From Aminobacter aminovorans (GTDB lineage Bacteria > Pseudomonadota > Alphaproteobacteria > Rhizobiales > Rhizobiaceae), in contig NZ_UFSM01000001.1 in NCBI RefSeq assembly GCF_900445235.1, positions 310,001-374,000 of the forward strand: 64,000 bases of DNA. Reading direction: 5' to 3'. Position 1 is the first letter of the stretch. Every line of letters begins with the position of its first letter. The notes under the pieces are model-generated. The model searched no databases. It saw only the letters and a list, made by a program, of their open reading frames with translations, and was not told the DNA's origin. The position numbers and the translations under genes are program-made. Below are positions 1-9,150 of the stretch, in pieces.

Positions 1-1030
1 TGCCGGCGCGATCATCATCGGCAAGGCCAACTGCCACGAACTGGCCTTCGGCGGACCATCCTTCGACCTGCCGTTTCCGCCGGCGCGCAATCCCTGGAAC
101 CCTGAGATGTTCCCGGGCGGCTCGTCGAGCGGGTCGGGCGTCACTGTCGCCGGCGGGCTGTGCCTGGGCTCGGTGGCAACCGACACCGCCGGCTCGATCC
201 GCCTGCCGGCGACCATGTGCGGCATGGTCGGATTCAAGCCGGGCTTCGGTATGGTTCCGGTAGAAGGGATCGATACGCTGGCGCAGTCGATGGACCATTG
301 CGGGCCGATCGCGGCGCGGGTTGACGACTGCCACAGGCTCTATGCCGCGATGTCGGCGAGCGAAAGCCGGCCGATGTCTATCGGCGACAGGCCGTCATTT
401 GCCGGCATGCGCCTCGGCATCTCCGCCTGCCAATGGGGGCTGGGCGCCAGCCTGCGGCCCGAAATGGCAACGGCGATGCAGAACGCCCTCGACCTTTTCG
501 ACCACAATGGCGGCGAGATCATCGAACTCGAACTGCCGCCGCTCGAAACTTTCCACGCCCCCGGGGCAGTGGTGATGATGGCCGAGATTGCAGCGCATTA
601 CGGCGCCGAGGTGCGCGGCAACTTCTCCGCTTTCGGCGAAATGTTTCGCGGCCGCGCGCTGGTCGGCGAAAGTCTTGCCGCAGCCGAGATCGTCGCGGCA
701 GGGACGCTGCGCGACGTGCTGCGCAGACAGATCGACGCCAGCCTCGCCACTGTAGACGCGATTCTGTTGCCCGGCGCGCTGGCGCCGGCTGGACCGCTCA
801 AGACAGTCGACAAGTTCTATTTCCTCGAAGAGCCTATCCCCAACATCCTGGCCAACCTGACCGGCCACCCGGCCCTGGCCTTTCCGTTCGGCAAGGCCGG
901 CAATGGCATGCCGCTGGGGTTGCAGATTCTGGGCGCAGGGTGGGGCGAAAATCGCCTCTTCGACATCGCTGCCAGGTTCGAACGGCTCGACGGCAATCCC
1001 GTCAGGCTGCCGCCACGCTATTTCAGCTGA
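1..1030 (+). CDS. Amidase (amidase signature family), 5' end outside the window
   Basis: Hydrolase of the amidase signature family, which splits carboxamides with a Ser-cisSer-Lys triad. The reading frame is open from base 2, so the true start lies upstream. 342 residues are visible. The Gly/Ser-rich motif GGSSSGSG carries the cis-serine, and DTAGSIRLPA carries the probable nucleophile serine. The N-terminal part with the catalytic lysine is missing because of the window edge. It lies about 670 bases upstream of a peptide-type ABC transporter on the same strand, so its substrate may be something imported by that transporter (inference). The precise substrate cannot be read from the sequence. 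Confidence 0.9.
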   Translation, partial: AGAIIIGKANCHELAFGGPSFDLPFPPARNPWNPEMFPGGSSSGSGVTVAGGLCLGSVATDTAGSIRLPATMCGMVGFKPGFGMVPVEGIDTLAQSMDHCGPIAARVDDCHRLYAAMSASESRPMSIGDRPSFAGMRLGISACQWGLGASLRPEMATAMQNALDLFDHNGGEIIELELPPLETFHAPGAVVMMAEIAAHYGAEVRGNFSAFGEMFRGRALVGESLAAAEIVAAGTLRDVLRRQIDASLATVDAILLPGALAPAGPLKTVDKFYFLEEPIPNILANLTGHPALAFPFGKAGNGMPLGLQILGAGWGENRLFDIAARFERLDGNPVRLPPRYFS

Positions 1031-1036
1031 TGCAAG

Positions 1037-1055
1037 CGCCGCCGGCGTGGCGGCG
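1037..1055 (+). terminator. GC-rich hairpin just after the amidase stop
   Basis: A perfect 7-bp stem, CGCCGCC at 1037-1043 and GGCGGCG at 1049-1055, with a 5-base loop starts six bases after the amidase stop. No T run follows, so it may be an mRNA-stabilising hairpin or a Rho-assisted end and not a classic terminator. Confidence 0.35.
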
Positions 1056-1393
1056 TACCCCTAGAACGGCCACCGCCCTGCCAGCCGAAGCCGCCGCACG
1101 CGCAACACAGCACGAGCGAGGTGGTAGTTGAACATCGCTGGCGGCGAGAAACGCGATAACAGAACGTACAAGCATATCTCCGCCTTTAGCGACGACTTTC
1201 CAGCAATTGCATGCGGCTTCTGAGCTCAACCAAACAGGATAACGTCGCTGGCTGCACCAACAGGCTGGCGCAATTTGCACTCTTGTCGCTGAACTCCGGC
1301 ACGGCCGTAGCTGTTGCAACGATGTATTTTCCTCAGATGCGATCACCGGGAAAGGCCAGAGAGTGCCGGCATCATGGATGCAATGGTCATTTT

Positions 1394-1403
1394 TAGTATA
1401 CTA
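1394..1403. promoter_or_regulatory. TAGTATACTA palindrome, candidate operator
   Basis: A perfect 10-bp palindrome about 300 bases upstream of the ABC binding protein start. The core AGTATACT recurs upstream of the PhzS-like monooxygenase (12688), and GTATACT recurs upstream of the monooxygenase-like gene at 8107. A MarR gene sits within the cluster at 7344-7901 and is the nearest candidate binder (inference). Confidence 0.4.
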
Positions 1404-1698
1404 TATGCAAGAAATTGCCGGAATAGATGGTCGAGCCAACTTCCGGTGTGATATTCGTGAACGAAATTTCAGCAATCACGTTCTAAATTTTGTGCATTTT
1501 CAATAATTTATGTGGCTGATCGGCGAATTTCCGAAGCGCGGCCCGGCATCGTCAGCAAAGTTGATCAACTATCGCTTGACAGTCAATTGCATACAATCCA
1601 CTCTTCTGGCCGAGGGATGTGGCGGCCCGCATTATCAACGCAGCATAAGACTGCGCACATCAGGTCGAATTTGTTGTCTTTCGCGAATGGGTGGACCA

Positions 1699-3183
1699 AT
1701 GAACTTATTGACGAAACTGGCAAGCAGCGCCGCCGTTGCGGCGATCATGGCACTTTCCCCGCTGTCGGCGTACGCCGCCGACATCACCATCGCGATCGGA
1801 TCGGAGCCTTCGACGCTCGATCCGCAGGTGCGCGACGACGGCGGTGAACGCGCGATAAACGACAATGTCTATGAAACGCTGATGGCGCGCACGCCGGACG
1901 GCGAACTGGTCGCCGGACTGGCGGCGGCGACGCCGACCCAGGTCGACGCCAAGACCTGGGAATTCAAGCTCAGGCCCGACATCAAGTTCCACAATGGCGA
2001 GGCGTTCAATGCGGATGCCGTGGTCAACAGCGTCAAGCGCGTCATCGACCCGGCACTGAAGTCGGAGCAGGCCGCCTATTTCGGCACCATCACCGGCGCC
2101 GAGAAGGTCGACGACCTGACCGTGCGCATCATCACCTCCGGTCCGGATCCGATCCTGCCGTCGCGCATGTATTGGATGAAGATGATCCCAGCGACCTATG
2201 CGGCGGACGCGAAGTTCGCCGAAGCGCCTGTTGGCACCGGCCCTTACAAGTTCACCAGCTGGAACCGCGGCCAGGACATCGTGCTGGAGAAGAACGCCGA
2301 CTATTGGGGCGATGCCGCGTCGATCGACAAGGTGACCTACCGCTTCGTCGGCGAATCCGGCACGCGCCTTTCCGGCCTGATGGCGGGCGAACTCGACGTC
2401 ATCACCAACCTGCTGCCGGAGTTTGCCCAGCAGGCGCCGAAATTCGCGGCCGTCAGCGGCCTCGAAACCAGCCTGATGATCGTCTCGACCGACAACGAGG
2501 TGACCAAGGATCCGCGCGTCCGCGAAGCCATGAACATCTCGGTCGACCGCAAGGCGCTGGCCGAGAGCCTGTTCGGCGGCTATGCCACGCCGGCCAAGGG
2601 TCAGGTCGTCAATCCCAAGGCCTTCGGCTACAACAAGGCGCTGCCCGACTACGTGTTCGACGTCGAAAAGGCCAGGGCCCTGATCAAGGAAGCGGGTGCC
2701 GAGGGCAAGACCATCAAGCTCGTCGGCGAGGCCGGTCGTTGGCTCAAGGACCGCGAACTGATCGAGGCCGTCGGTGCCTATTGGAAGGACGCAGGCCTCA
2801 ACGTCGACATCAAGATCGAGGACTTCGGCGAGTACCTGAACCAGTTGTTCGACAAGAACACGCGGCCTGACGCGATTTTCCTGTCGAACTCCAACGAACT
2901 GCTCGACGTCGACCGTGAAATGACCGCCGTGCTACAGAGCAAGGCGAGTTCCGCGTCCAACAGCGACCAGGAAATGTCGGACCAGATCAGCGCCGCCAGG
3001 ACAGAGACCGACATCGAGAAGCGCCAGGCCATGTATGACGCCATCACCAAGAAGTCGTACGATCTGTCCTATCTCGTTCCTCTGCTCAACCAGCAGGACA
3101 TTTATGGCTTCTCGAAGCGCCTGGAATGGCAGCCGCGCGTCGACTCCAAGCTCCTGGTCAAGGAGATGAAGGTCACCGAATAA
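1699..3183 (+). CDS. Peptide/nickel-type ABC transporter, periplasmic binding protein (SBP family 5)
   Basis: Extracytoplasmic solute-binding protein of the DppA/OppA family, which captures ligand in the periplasm and delivers it to the permeases encoded next. The start at 1699 gives a clear Sec signal peptide (MNLLTKLASS through LSAYAA, cleavage near residue 27). The open frame runs back to 1510 but that extension is not signal-like. The mature part begins with the family hallmark SEPSTLDP, and the conserved KFHNGEAF segment follows. The length of 494 residues is normal. It is the first gene of a five-gene operon. Ligand identity (peptide, opine, nickel chelate or amide) cannot be decided. 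The amidase upstream hints at an amide or peptide. Confidence 0.92.
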   Translation: MNLLTKLASSAAVAAIMALSPLSAYAADITIAIGSEPSTLDPQVRDDGGERAINDNVYETLMARTPDGELVAGLAAATPTQVDAKTWEFKLRPDIKFHNGEAFNADAVVNSVKRVIDPALKSEQAAYFGTITGAEKVDDLTVRIITSGPDPILPSRMYWMKMIPATYAADAKFAEAPVGTGPYKFTSWNRGQDIVLEKNADYWGDAASIDKVTYRFVGESGTRLSGLMAGELDVITNLLPEFAQQAPKFAAVSGLETSLMIVSTDNEVTKDPRVREAMNISVDRKALAESLFGGYATPAKGQVVNPKAFGYNKALPDYVFDVEKARALIKEAGAEGKTIKLVGEAGRWLKDRELIEAVGAYWKDAGLNVDIKIEDFGEYLNQLFDKNTRPDAIFLSNSNELLDVDREMTAVLQSKASSASNSDQEMSDQISAARTETDIEKRQAMYDAITKKSYDLSYLVPLLNQQDIYGFSKRLEWQPRVDSKLLVKEMKVTE

Positions 3184-3233
3184 CCGGGACAATTGCGGGT
3201 TCGAACAAAAACACAAACGAACCCCAACAGTTC

Positions 3234-3266
3234 TGGAGCCGGCTCGACAAGGGGTAGCCGGCTCCA
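3234..3266 (+). terminator. Strong hairpin between binding protein and permease genes
   Basis: TGGAGCCGGC at 3234-3243 pairs perfectly with GCCGGCTCCA at 3257-3266 (10-bp stem, 13-base loop). There is no T tract. Such a hairpin between a binding-protein gene and its permeases commonly stabilises the upstream mRNA so that more binding protein than permease is made. That role is inferred here. Confidence 0.55.
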
Positions 3267-3282
3267 GCCAATGGAGAGGAAT

Positions 3283-4203
3283 ATGGGTGGTTTTCTGCTA
3301 CGCCGCATTGGACAAGGTCTCCTTGTCGTAATCGGCGTGACCGTGATCGTTTTCATCGCCACGCGCATGGTCGGCGATCCGGTCAAGGTGATGCTGCCGC
3401 TTTCGGCGACCGACGAACAGCGCGCGGCCTTTGCCCAGCAGATTGGCCTCGACCGCCCCATCGGCACACAGTTCGTCGATTTCGTCAGCGACATGGCCCG
3501 GCTCGACTTCGGCGAGAGCCTTTGGCAGCGCCGGCCGGCGCTCGACGTCGTGCTCGAACGCTTGCCCAACACGCTGAAGCTGATCGGCGCCGGCCTAGGC
3601 CTGGCAATCCTGCTATCGCTGCCGCTCGGCGCCATCGCCGCACTCAGGCCGGGAGGCTGGGTCGACCGAACGACAGTCTTTGTCGGCCTGTTCGGGCTGT
3701 CCTTGCCGCAATTCTGGTTCGGCCTTCTGATGATCGTGTTCTTCGCCGTCACCCTCGGCTGGCTGCCGACCTCCGGCATGGGCGGCGCGCGCTATTACAT
3801 TCTGCCTGCAATCACGCTGGCCCTGCCCTCGCTGGCCCGGCTGGTGATGCTGGTGCGCTCATCTATGATCGACGAGCTGAACCAGCAATATGTCCGCACC
3901 GCGCGCGCCAAGGGTCTGCATTTCAGGCGCGTGGTGATGGTGCATGCGATGCGCAACACGCTGGTACCATTCGTGACGCTGGCCGGCTGGGAGCTGATCA
4001 GCGCGCTGGCCGGCTACACGGTGGTGGTCGAGACGGTGTTTGCCTGGCCCGGCCTCGGGCTGACGGCGATGCAGGCGATCCAGAAGAGCGATCTGTTCCT
4101 GATGCAGGCGATCGTCTTCACCGTCGCCGTTCTGATCGTGGTCATCAATGTCGGCCTCGATGTCCTCTACAAACTCATCGACCCGCGGATAAGGTTGGCT
4201 TGA
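3283..4203 (+). CDS. Peptide/nickel-type ABC transporter permease (DppB type)
   Basis: Inner-membrane permease of the binding-protein-dependent transport superfamily, first of the pair. The start at 3283 is preceded by GGAGAGGA (3273-3280); an upstream ATG at 3271 overlaps that site and is less likely. The 306-residue protein opens with the usual N-terminal helix and has about six membrane segments. The cytoplasmic coupling loop around ARAKG, before the final helices, is where the ATPase docks. The periplasmic segment between helices 1 and 2 is family-typical. It ends one base before the next gene starts, so the two permeases are translationally coupled. Confidence 0.92.
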   Translation: MGGFLLRRIGQGLLVVIGVTVIVFIATRMVGDPVKVMLPLSATDEQRAAFAQQIGLDRPIGTQFVDFVSDMARLDFGESLWQRRPALDVVLERLPNTLKLIGAGLGLAILLSLPLGAIAALRPGGWVDRTTVFVGLFGLSLPQFWFGLLMIVFFAVTLGWLPTSGMGGARYYILPAITLALPSLARLVMLVRSSMIDELNQQYVRTARAKGLHFRRVVMVHAMRNTLVPFVTLAGWELISALAGYTVVVETVFAWPGLGLTAMQAIQKSDLFLMQAIVFTVAVLIVVINVGLDVLYKLIDPRIRLA

Positions 4204-4204
4204 G

Positions 4205-5275
4205 ATGGCTATGCCCATGCCTGTGACGACGCCGGTGGCAATCGCCCGCAAGGCCACGCAGCGCCCGACGCTGTTGACCAGGCTCGATGAGCTCGGTCGC
4301 GAGCTCTGGCAGGACAAGCTCGGCACGCTCGGCTTCGCCGTCATCGTCGCCCTTTTGCTGATGGCGATCTTCGCACCACTGATCGCGCCCTACGACCCGG
4401 CCGCACAGTCGGTGATCTCGCGTCTCAAGCCGCCGGCCTGGCTGCCCAAGGGCAGCTGGGAGCATATACTCGGCACCGATCACCTCGGCCGCGACGTGCT
4501 TTCGCGTGTCATCTACGGTGCCCGCGCCTCACTGCTTGTCGGCGTGCTGGTGGTGCTGTTCGCCGGTAGTTTCGGCGTCGTGCTCGGCCTGTGGGCCGGC
4601 TTCAGGGGCGGTCGCACCGACTCGATCATCATGCGCATCGTCGACGTGCAGGTGGCATTCCCGGGCCTGCTGCTGATCCTTCTTGTGATCTCGGTCATCG
4701 GCCCGAGCATGACGACGATGATCATCGTGCTCGTCGTCACCAACTGGATGGTCTATGCGCGTGTCGTGCGCGGCATCGTGCTGTCGGTGCGGCAGACGCC
4801 CTATGTCGAGGCGGCCGAAATGATCGGCTGCAAGACCTCGCGCGTCATCTTCCGCCACATCCTGCCCAATTTGACGTCGCCGCTTCTGACGCTAGGGATC
4901 CTCGAATTCACCAACATCGTACTGGCCGAAGCAGCCCTTTCCTTCCTTGGTCTCGGGGTGCAGCCGCCAGCGACGAGCTGGGGCCTCGATGTCGCCAACG
5001 GTCGCGACTACATTTTCGTCGCCTGGTGGCTGATCACTTTCCCCGGCCTGTCGATCGCCGCAACCGTGCTTGCAGTCAATCTCTTCGCTAGTTGGGTGCG
5101 CGTCACCACCGACCCGCAGGAGCGCGAGAAGCGCTTTGCTTACCAGCGTGCCAGGCTTGCCGCCCGGCAGGCGCGCCGTAGCCCGAAAGCCCAAAGCCCG
5201 AAAGCCAAGGGCCCCAAAGCTCCAAGCCCCAAAGCTGCAAGCCCCAAAGCTGCAAGCCAGGGAGGCCGGTCATGA
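4205..5275 (+). CDS. Peptide/nickel-type ABC transporter permease (DppC type) with Ser-Pro-Lys-Ala tail
   Basis: Second permease of the transporter, 356 residues. It has an N-terminal cytoplasmic segment of about 40 residues, the OppC_N-type first helix, a periplasmic GTDHLGRDV motif typical of the DppC group, and a coupling loop near EAAEMIGC. The last 30 or so residues, from about 325, are an unusual low-complexity basic tail made of SPKA/GPKA units, longer than expected for this family. The DNA there is a tandem repeat (see separate entry). Its TGA overlaps the ATG of the next gene (ATGA), indicating translational coupling. Confidence 0.92.
   Translation: MAMPMPVTTPVAIARKATQRPTLLTRLDELGRELWQDKLGTLGFAVIVALLLMAIFAPLIAPYDPAAQSVISRLKPPAWLPKGSWEHILGTDHLGRDVLSRVIYGARASLLVGVLVVLFAGSFGVVLGLWAGFRGGRTDSIIMRIVDVQVAFPGLLLILLVISVIGPSMTTMIIVLVVTNWMVYARVVRGIVLSVRQTPYVEAAEMIGCKTSRVIFRHILPNLTSPLLTLGILEFTNIVLAEAALSFLGLGVQPPATSWGLDVANGRDYIFVAWWLITFPGLSIAATVLAVNLFASWVRVTTDPQEREKRFAYQRARLAARQARRSPKAQSPKAKGPKAPSPKAASPKAASQGGRS
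5180..5262 (+). repeat. Short tandem repeat coding the permease tail
   Basis: Six or so imperfect copies of a unit like AGCCCCAAAGCT (12 to 15 bases), in frame at the 3' end of the DppC-type gene. Each encodes Ser/Gly-Pro-Lys-Ala. The last copies are almost identical, which suggests growth by replication slippage. Confidence 0.75.
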
Positions 5276-6300
5276 ACATCAGCGCCATGAGCAACCAGGA
5301 ACCGCTGCTTGAGGTCGAAAAGCTGAAGGTCGAGTTCGACACCAGGCGCGGGCTGGTCCAGGGCCTGCGCGGCGTGACATTGTCGATCGGTCGCGGCGAG
5401 ACGCTCGGCGTGGTCGGCGAATCCGGCTCGGGCAAGAGCGTGACCGCGCAAGCTGTGATGGGCCTGATAGACCTGCCCGGCCGCATCGCCTCCGGCGACA
5501 TCAGATGGAAGGGCCGTTCGCTGCTTGGCCCCGATGGCGAGCGTTATGCCCGCGACATCAGGGGCAAGGAAGTGGCGATGGTCTTCCAGGACCCGATGAC
5601 CTCGCTCAACCCGGTTCTCAGGATCGGCACGCAGATCGGCGAGGTGCTGGAGCGGCATCTCGACATGACGCGCGCTCAAGCGCGCAACCGTGCCGCAGAC
5701 CTGCTCGCCGCCGTCGGCATCAGCGCGCCGGGTCGCCGGCTCGACCAGTATCCGCACGAATTCTCCGGCGGCATGCGCCAGCGCGTGATGATTGCCATGG
5801 CGATTGCCTGCGAGCCGCAGCTGCTGATCGCCGACGAGCCGACGACGGCGCTCGACGTCACCATACAGGCGCAGATCCTCGAACTGCTCGCCGAGCTACA
5901 GCAATCGCTCGGCCTGTCGGTGGTGTTGATCACCCACGACCTCGGTGTCGTCGCCGGCCTCTGCCACCGCGTTGCGGTGATGTATGCCGGCCAGATCATC
6001 GAGACCGGCCTTGCCGAAGATGTGTTCGAGCGCCCGGCCCACCCTTACACGCAAGGGCTTCTGCGCTCGACGCCGCGGCTCGACGAGGTGTCGGACAGGC
6101 TGGTCTCGATCGAGGGCACGCCACCCAATCTGGTGACGCCGCCCGAGGGCTGTTCGTTCCAGCAGCGCTGCCCGCTGTCGGGCGAGGCCTGCCGCAAGGC
6201 GCCCAAGCTCGAACATATCCGCCCGGATGCTGAGGCCGCCTGCTGGCAGCCATCGGTGCCGGCCTGGGCAACGCCACTGATGTCGCCCACCTTCCCCTGA
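5272..6300 (+). CDS. Peptide-type ABC transporter ATP-binding protein (DppD type)
   Basis: ATPase subunit that powers the transporter. Walker A is GESGSGKS at about residues 49-56, the ABC signature is FSGGMRQRV near 163, and Walker B is [12 protein letters not shown] near 184-195, followed by the H-loop in LITHDLGVV. The C-terminal extension carries the cysteine-bearing CSFQQRC motif found in the oligopeptide/dipeptide transporter ATPases. The 342-residue length is normal. It overlaps the permease stop by four bases, so it belongs to the same operon. Two different ATPases (this and the next gene) form the heterodimer usual for Dpp/Opp systems. Confidence 0.93.
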   Translation: MNISAMSNQEPLLEVEKLKVEFDTRRGLVQGLRGVTLSIGRGETLGVVGESGSGKSVTAQAVMGLIDLPGRIASGDIRWKGRSLLGPDGERYARDIRGKEVAMVFQDPMTSLNPVLRIGTQIGEVLERHLDMTRAQARNRAADLLAAVGISAPGRRLDQYPHEFSGGMRQRVMIAMAIACEPQLLIADEPTTALDVTIQAQILELLAELQQSLGLSVVLITHDLGVVAGLCHRVAVMYAGQIIETGLAEDVFERPAHPYTQGLLRSTPRLDEVSDRLVSIEGTPPNLVTPPEGCSFQQRCPLSGEACRKAPKLEHIRPDAEAACWQPSVPAWATPLMSPTFP

Positions 6301-6313
6301 CAGGAATTTTTCG

Positions 6314-7315
6314 ATGCTCAACCCCGTGCCAGCCCAGCCGCCAGCACCGCCGCTGCTCAGCGTGCAGGGCCTCGACGTGACTTATGAAACCGGGGCGCAG
6401 GGCTTCTGGGGGCGGCCAAAGGCGTTCAAGGCACTGGAAGATGTTTCCTTCGACCTTCACCCTGGCGAGACGCTCGGACTTGTCGGCGAATCCGGCTCCG
6501 GCAAGACCACGACGGGCCGCGCGGTGCTGCGGCGCATCACGGCCTCGTCGGGCAAGATCGTCTTCCAGGGCAAGGACATCACCCACACCAAGGGCGAGGC
6601 ACTGCGCAAGCTCCGCCGCAACATGCAGCTGGTGTTCCAGGACCCTTATGCCAGCCTCAACCCGCGCATGCGGGTGATCGACCTCGTCGCCGAGCCGCTT
6701 CTGGTGCACGGGCTGATCCGTCATGTCGACGAGGCGCGCGACCGCATCACCGAATTGCTGCGCATCGTCGGCCTGCCGGCGGACGCGCATGACCGTTTTC
6801 CGCACGCCTTTTCTGGGGGGCAGCGCCAGCGCATCGGCATCGCCCGGGCGCTGGCGTTGCAGCCCGAGTTCATCGTCGCCGACGAGCCGGTGTCGGCGCT
6901 CGACGTCTCGGTGCGGGCGCAGGTGGTGAACCTGATGCAGGACCTGCAGCGCGAGCTGGGGTTGAGCTACCTGTTCATCGCCCACGACCTGTCTGTCGTA
7001 CGCCACATCTCGCATCGCGTGGCGATCCTTTATGCCGGGCGCATGGTCGAGATTGCCGACCGCGACGATCTCTACGAGCATCCGATCCACCCCTATACCG
7101 AGGCGTTGCTATCGGCGGTGCCGGTACCCGACCCGCGTACCCAACGCCAGCGCAAGCGCATCGTTTATGGCGGCGAGATCCCCGATCTGGTCAACCCGCC
7201 GGCCGGCTGCCGCTTCTCGACCCGCTGCCCGCTGGCAACGGACCAGTGCCACAAGGAAGCGCCGAAGTTGTCGGAGCGCTCCGCCAGCCATCTCGTCGCC
7301 TGCTGGAACAGATAA
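6314..7315 (+). CDS. Peptide-type ABC transporter ATP-binding protein (DppF type)
   Basis: Second ATPase of the transporter, 333 residues. Walker A GESGSGKT lies near residues 58-65, the signature FSGGQRQRI near 165, Walker B FIVADEPVSALD near 185, and the H-loop in FIAHDLSVV. The C-terminal oligopeptide-ABC segment has the CRFSTRC motif. The insertion after the N-terminal strand (GAQGFWGRPK) is usual in DppF-type subunits. It starts 13 bases after the preceding gene and closes the operon; the next gene is convergent, 28 bases away. Confidence 0.93.
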   Translation: MLNPVPAQPPAPPLLSVQGLDVTYETGAQGFWGRPKAFKALEDVSFDLHPGETLGLVGESGSGKTTTGRAVLRRITASSGKIVFQGKDITHTKGEALRKLRRNMQLVFQDPYASLNPRMRVIDLVAEPLLVHGLIRHVDEARDRITELLRIVGLPADAHDRFPHAFSGGQRQRIGIARALALQPEFIVADEPVSALDVSVRAQVVNLMQDLQRELGLSYLFIAHDLSVVRHISHRVAILYAGRMVEIADRDDLYEHPIHPYTEALLSAVPVPDPRTQRQRKRIVYGGEIPDLVNPPAGCRFSTRCPLATDQCHKEAPKLSERSASHLVACWNR

Positions 7316-7343
7316 CCTCCGCGATCAAGCTGACGGCCGTCGG

Positions 7344-7901
7344 TCAGTCGCCGAACTTGCCGGTGGCAAGGGCGGCCCGGCCATATTTGTTGTTGGCCTC
7401 GAGCAGCTTGATCAGCGTCGACAGGAACGCCTCGCGTTCCTTGTCACCGAGCGTGTCGAGCAGCCTTTCCTGGGCGCGGCTCATCGCCGGATGCATGGCC
7501 GCCACCAGCTTCTCGCCCTCGCCGGTCAAGCGCGCCAGCACCATGCGCTTGTCCTCGGTGCTGCGGGTGCGCTCGACCAGCCCGCGCTGGGCCAGCCGCG
7601 ACAGCACGTCGGCGACGTTGGTGCGGTCGATGCCGAGCGCCTGGGCAAGCGAAATCTGATCGGAATCGGGATTGCCGGAGAGGATGGTCAATAGCCCGTA
7701 CTGCACCGGGGTGATGCCGAAACCCTCGCACTCCTCGAAGAACAGGGCATAGTGGACCTGGTGCAGCCGGCGGATGAGATAGCCCGGCCGCTTCCACAGC
7801 GGCAGCCGCTCGATGAGTTGCTGCAGTTCGGGATTGGGCGCGGCGGCCGTTGCTTTTTTCTTCTGCGTCCCGTCCGTCCTAACCGACTTGGCCACGCTCA
7901 T
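7344..7901 (-). CDS. MarR-family transcriptional regulator
   Basis: Winged-helix repressor of the MarR family, which acts as a dimer and usually releases DNA on binding a small aromatic ligand. At 185 residues it is longer than the usual 140-160 because of a Lys/Ala-rich N-terminal stretch (KKKATAAA). The DNA-binding part includes ISLAQALGIDRTNVADVL (recognition helix) and the wing DKRMVLARLT. It is divergent from the monooxygenase-like gene at 8107, and the space between them holds a GTATACT element over the probable -10 box. This makes it the best local candidate for the regulator of the AGTATACT sites. The ligand is unknown. Confidence 0.88.
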   Translation of the reverse strand: MSVAKSVRTDGTQKKKATAAAPNPELQQLIERLPLWKRPGYLIRRLHQVHYALFFEECEGFGITPVQYGLLTILSGNPDSDQISLAQALGIDRTNVADVLSRLAQRGLVERTRSTEDKRMVLARLTGEGEKLVAAMHPAMSRAQERLLDTLGDKEREAFLSTLIKLLEANNKYGRAALATGKFGD

Positions 7902-8043
7902 TCCCCTCGCCTGTCACTGCCCATCTCTATCCCTTGCCAGACCCGCGGGAAAGAGCGGTACCACCGCATATTTCCAGGCTCTCGAGACGGCAGTCGCGGG
8001 ACGCCCGCCGCTCCGGAACTTTTGCCTGGCAAGGCGTCGCGCC

Positions 8044-8071
8044 TTGCGCACGCAATAAAAGGCGGTATACT
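8044..8071 (+). promoter_or_regulatory. Probable sigma-70-type promoter of the 8107 operon
   Basis: TTGCGC at 8044-8049 and TATACT at 8066-8071, separated by 16 bases, lie 36 bases before the start codon. The -10 box is embedded in the GTATACTGA element, so a protein bound there would block polymerase. Confidence 0.4.
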
Positions 8072-8084
8072 GATGATTATTGGG
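8065..8084 (+). promoter_or_regulatory. Candidate operator, GTATACTGA-type element copy 1
   Basis: This 20-base stretch matches the one at 12689-12708, upstream of the PhzS-like monooxygenase, at 17 of 20 positions, including GTATACTGA and the TTGGG end. It lies in the divergent space between the MarR gene and the 8107 gene. Together with its overlap of the -10 box, this suggests repressor binding (inference). Confidence 0.45.
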
Positions 8085-8106
8085 AACGCCGGAAAAGGAG
8101 AGCAGC

Positions 8107-8475
8107 ATGGCGCAGGAACCACTGGCCACGAAAGGCAACTTCCTTCACATCTACGACTTCCGCGTCGAGGCCGGACGCGAGGAGGAATTCGTCCAATTGT
8201 TCGAGGAGTTCGACTATTCGGACGGCAATCCGATGCATAAATCCTCGGCCCAGGTGAAGGACGGCGTGTTGTGCCGCGACACCGAGGATCCGCAGCGCTT
8301 CTTCCTCATCGCCGAGTGGTCCGACATCGTCGAGCACGCCAAGATCCGCAAGGTGCTGGCGGAAGAGCTCAAGCCGGCTTTTGTCGGCCTGATCGAAGGC
8401 CGCACATTCGTGCCGAAATATGTCGAGGTCGTCTCGTCGACACCCGACGAGATCCTCAACGCCGCGTCACACTGA
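8107..8475 (+). CDS. Antibiotic-biosynthesis-monooxygenase (ABM) fold protein
   Basis: A 122-residue protein with the dimeric alpha+beta barrel pattern of ABM/YgiN-type proteins: an N-terminal strand with HIYDFRVEAGRE, then a helix with EEFVQLFEEF, and later FFLIAEWSD. Proteins of this fold act as small cofactor-independent monooxygenases or as quinone or aldehyde handling proteins. The start at 8107 follows AAAGGAG at 8094-8100; an in-frame ATG at 8080 lacks a ribosome site. The stop is 11 bases before maleylacetoacetate isomerase, so the two genes are co-transcribed. A role in aromatic ring breakdown is inferred from that partner. Confidence 0.75.
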   Translation: MAQEPLATKGNFLHIYDFRVEAGREEEFVQLFEEFDYSDGNPMHKSSAQVKDGVLCRDTEDPQRFFLIAEWSDIVEHAKIRKVLAEELKPAFVGLIEGRTFVPKYVEVVSSTPDEILNAASH

Positions 8476-8486
8476 CTGCCAAAACG

Positions 8487-9128
8487 ATGCGCACGCTCTA
8501 CACCTTCTTCAGGTCGTCGACATCATACCGGCTGCGCATCGCGCTCGCGCTCAAGGGGCTCGACTACGAGCCCCGCTTCATCAGCCTGCCCAGGATGGAC
8601 CACCGCACGGCCGACTACATGGCGCTCAATCCCCAAGGGCTGGTGCCGGCGCTGGTCGAGGACGGCCAGGTCTTCGCACAAAGCCTCGCCGTGCTCGAAT
8701 ATCTCGACGAAACCCACCCCGAGCCGCCGCTGCTGCCCACTGACCCGGCCGGGCGCGCCTATGTCAGGGGCCTCGCCCAGATCATCGGCTGCGACATCCA
8801 CCCGCTCAACAATGTGCGTGTGCTGAAATTCCTGAAATCGCGCTGGCAGATGTCTGACGACGACACCAACGAATGGTACCGGCACTGGATCGAAGAAGGG
8901 TTCCGCTCCTTCGAAGCGACGCTTCGCGCCGCCGCCCGCCACGGCCGCTACTGTCTCGGCGACACCATTACCATCGCCGACATCTGCCTGGTGCCACAGG
9001 TGGCCAATGCCCGCCGCTTCGACTGCGATCTTACCGCATTCCCGCTATCGGTGGAGATATCAGGTGCCGCCACCGCCCTGCCCGCCTTCGCCGAGGCGCA
9101 TCCGAGCCTGCAGGCCGACGCCTTCTGA
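8487..9128 (+). CDS. maiA: Maleylacetoacetate (or maleylpyruvate) isomerase, zeta-class glutathione transferase
   Basis: Glutathione-dependent cis-trans isomerase acting on maleylacetoacetate (tyrosine/homogentisate route) or maleylpyruvate (gentisate route). It has 213 residues, the family length. The N-terminal thioredoxin-fold domain has the zeta-class active site SSTSYRLRIAL (residues 10-20), where serine activates glutathione, and the NPQGLVPALV segment that binds it. The all-helical C-terminal domain has the typical IGCDIHPLNN and ADICLVPQ motifs. It is second in a two-gene operon with an ABM protein. No homogentisate or gentisate dioxygenase is visible in the window, so the exact pathway stays open. 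Confidence 0.88.
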   Translation: MRTLYTFFRSSTSYRLRIALALKGLDYEPRFISLPRMDHRTADYMALNPQGLVPALVEDGQVFAQSLAVLEYLDETHPEPPLLPTDPAGRAYVRGLAQIIGCDIHPLNNVRVLKFLKSRWQMSDDDTNEWYRHWIEEGFRSFEATLRAAARHGRYCLGDTITIADICLVPQVANARRFDCDLTAFPLSVEISGAATALPAFAEAHPSLQADAF

Positions 9129-9150
9129 ACCCGCGGCTCGGCCGTGTCGG

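Larger units (their letters stand above)
1031..1698. other. Intergenic region upstream of the peptide ABC operon
   Basis: Over 660 bases without a convincing gene; the short frames here lack family features and a ribosome site. The stretch from about 1380 to 1600 is much richer in A/T than its surroundings, as expected for a promoter region. It holds the TAGTATACTA palindrome at 1394 and a near-palindrome ATTGCATACAAT around 1586-1597. The frame of the binding protein stays open back to 1510 but has no signal peptide there. Confidence 0.6.

Noticed and set aside
1576..1597. TTGACA and TACAAT before the peptide-binding protein as a promoter
   Set aside because: The spacer is only 10 bases, too short for a sigma-70 promoter.
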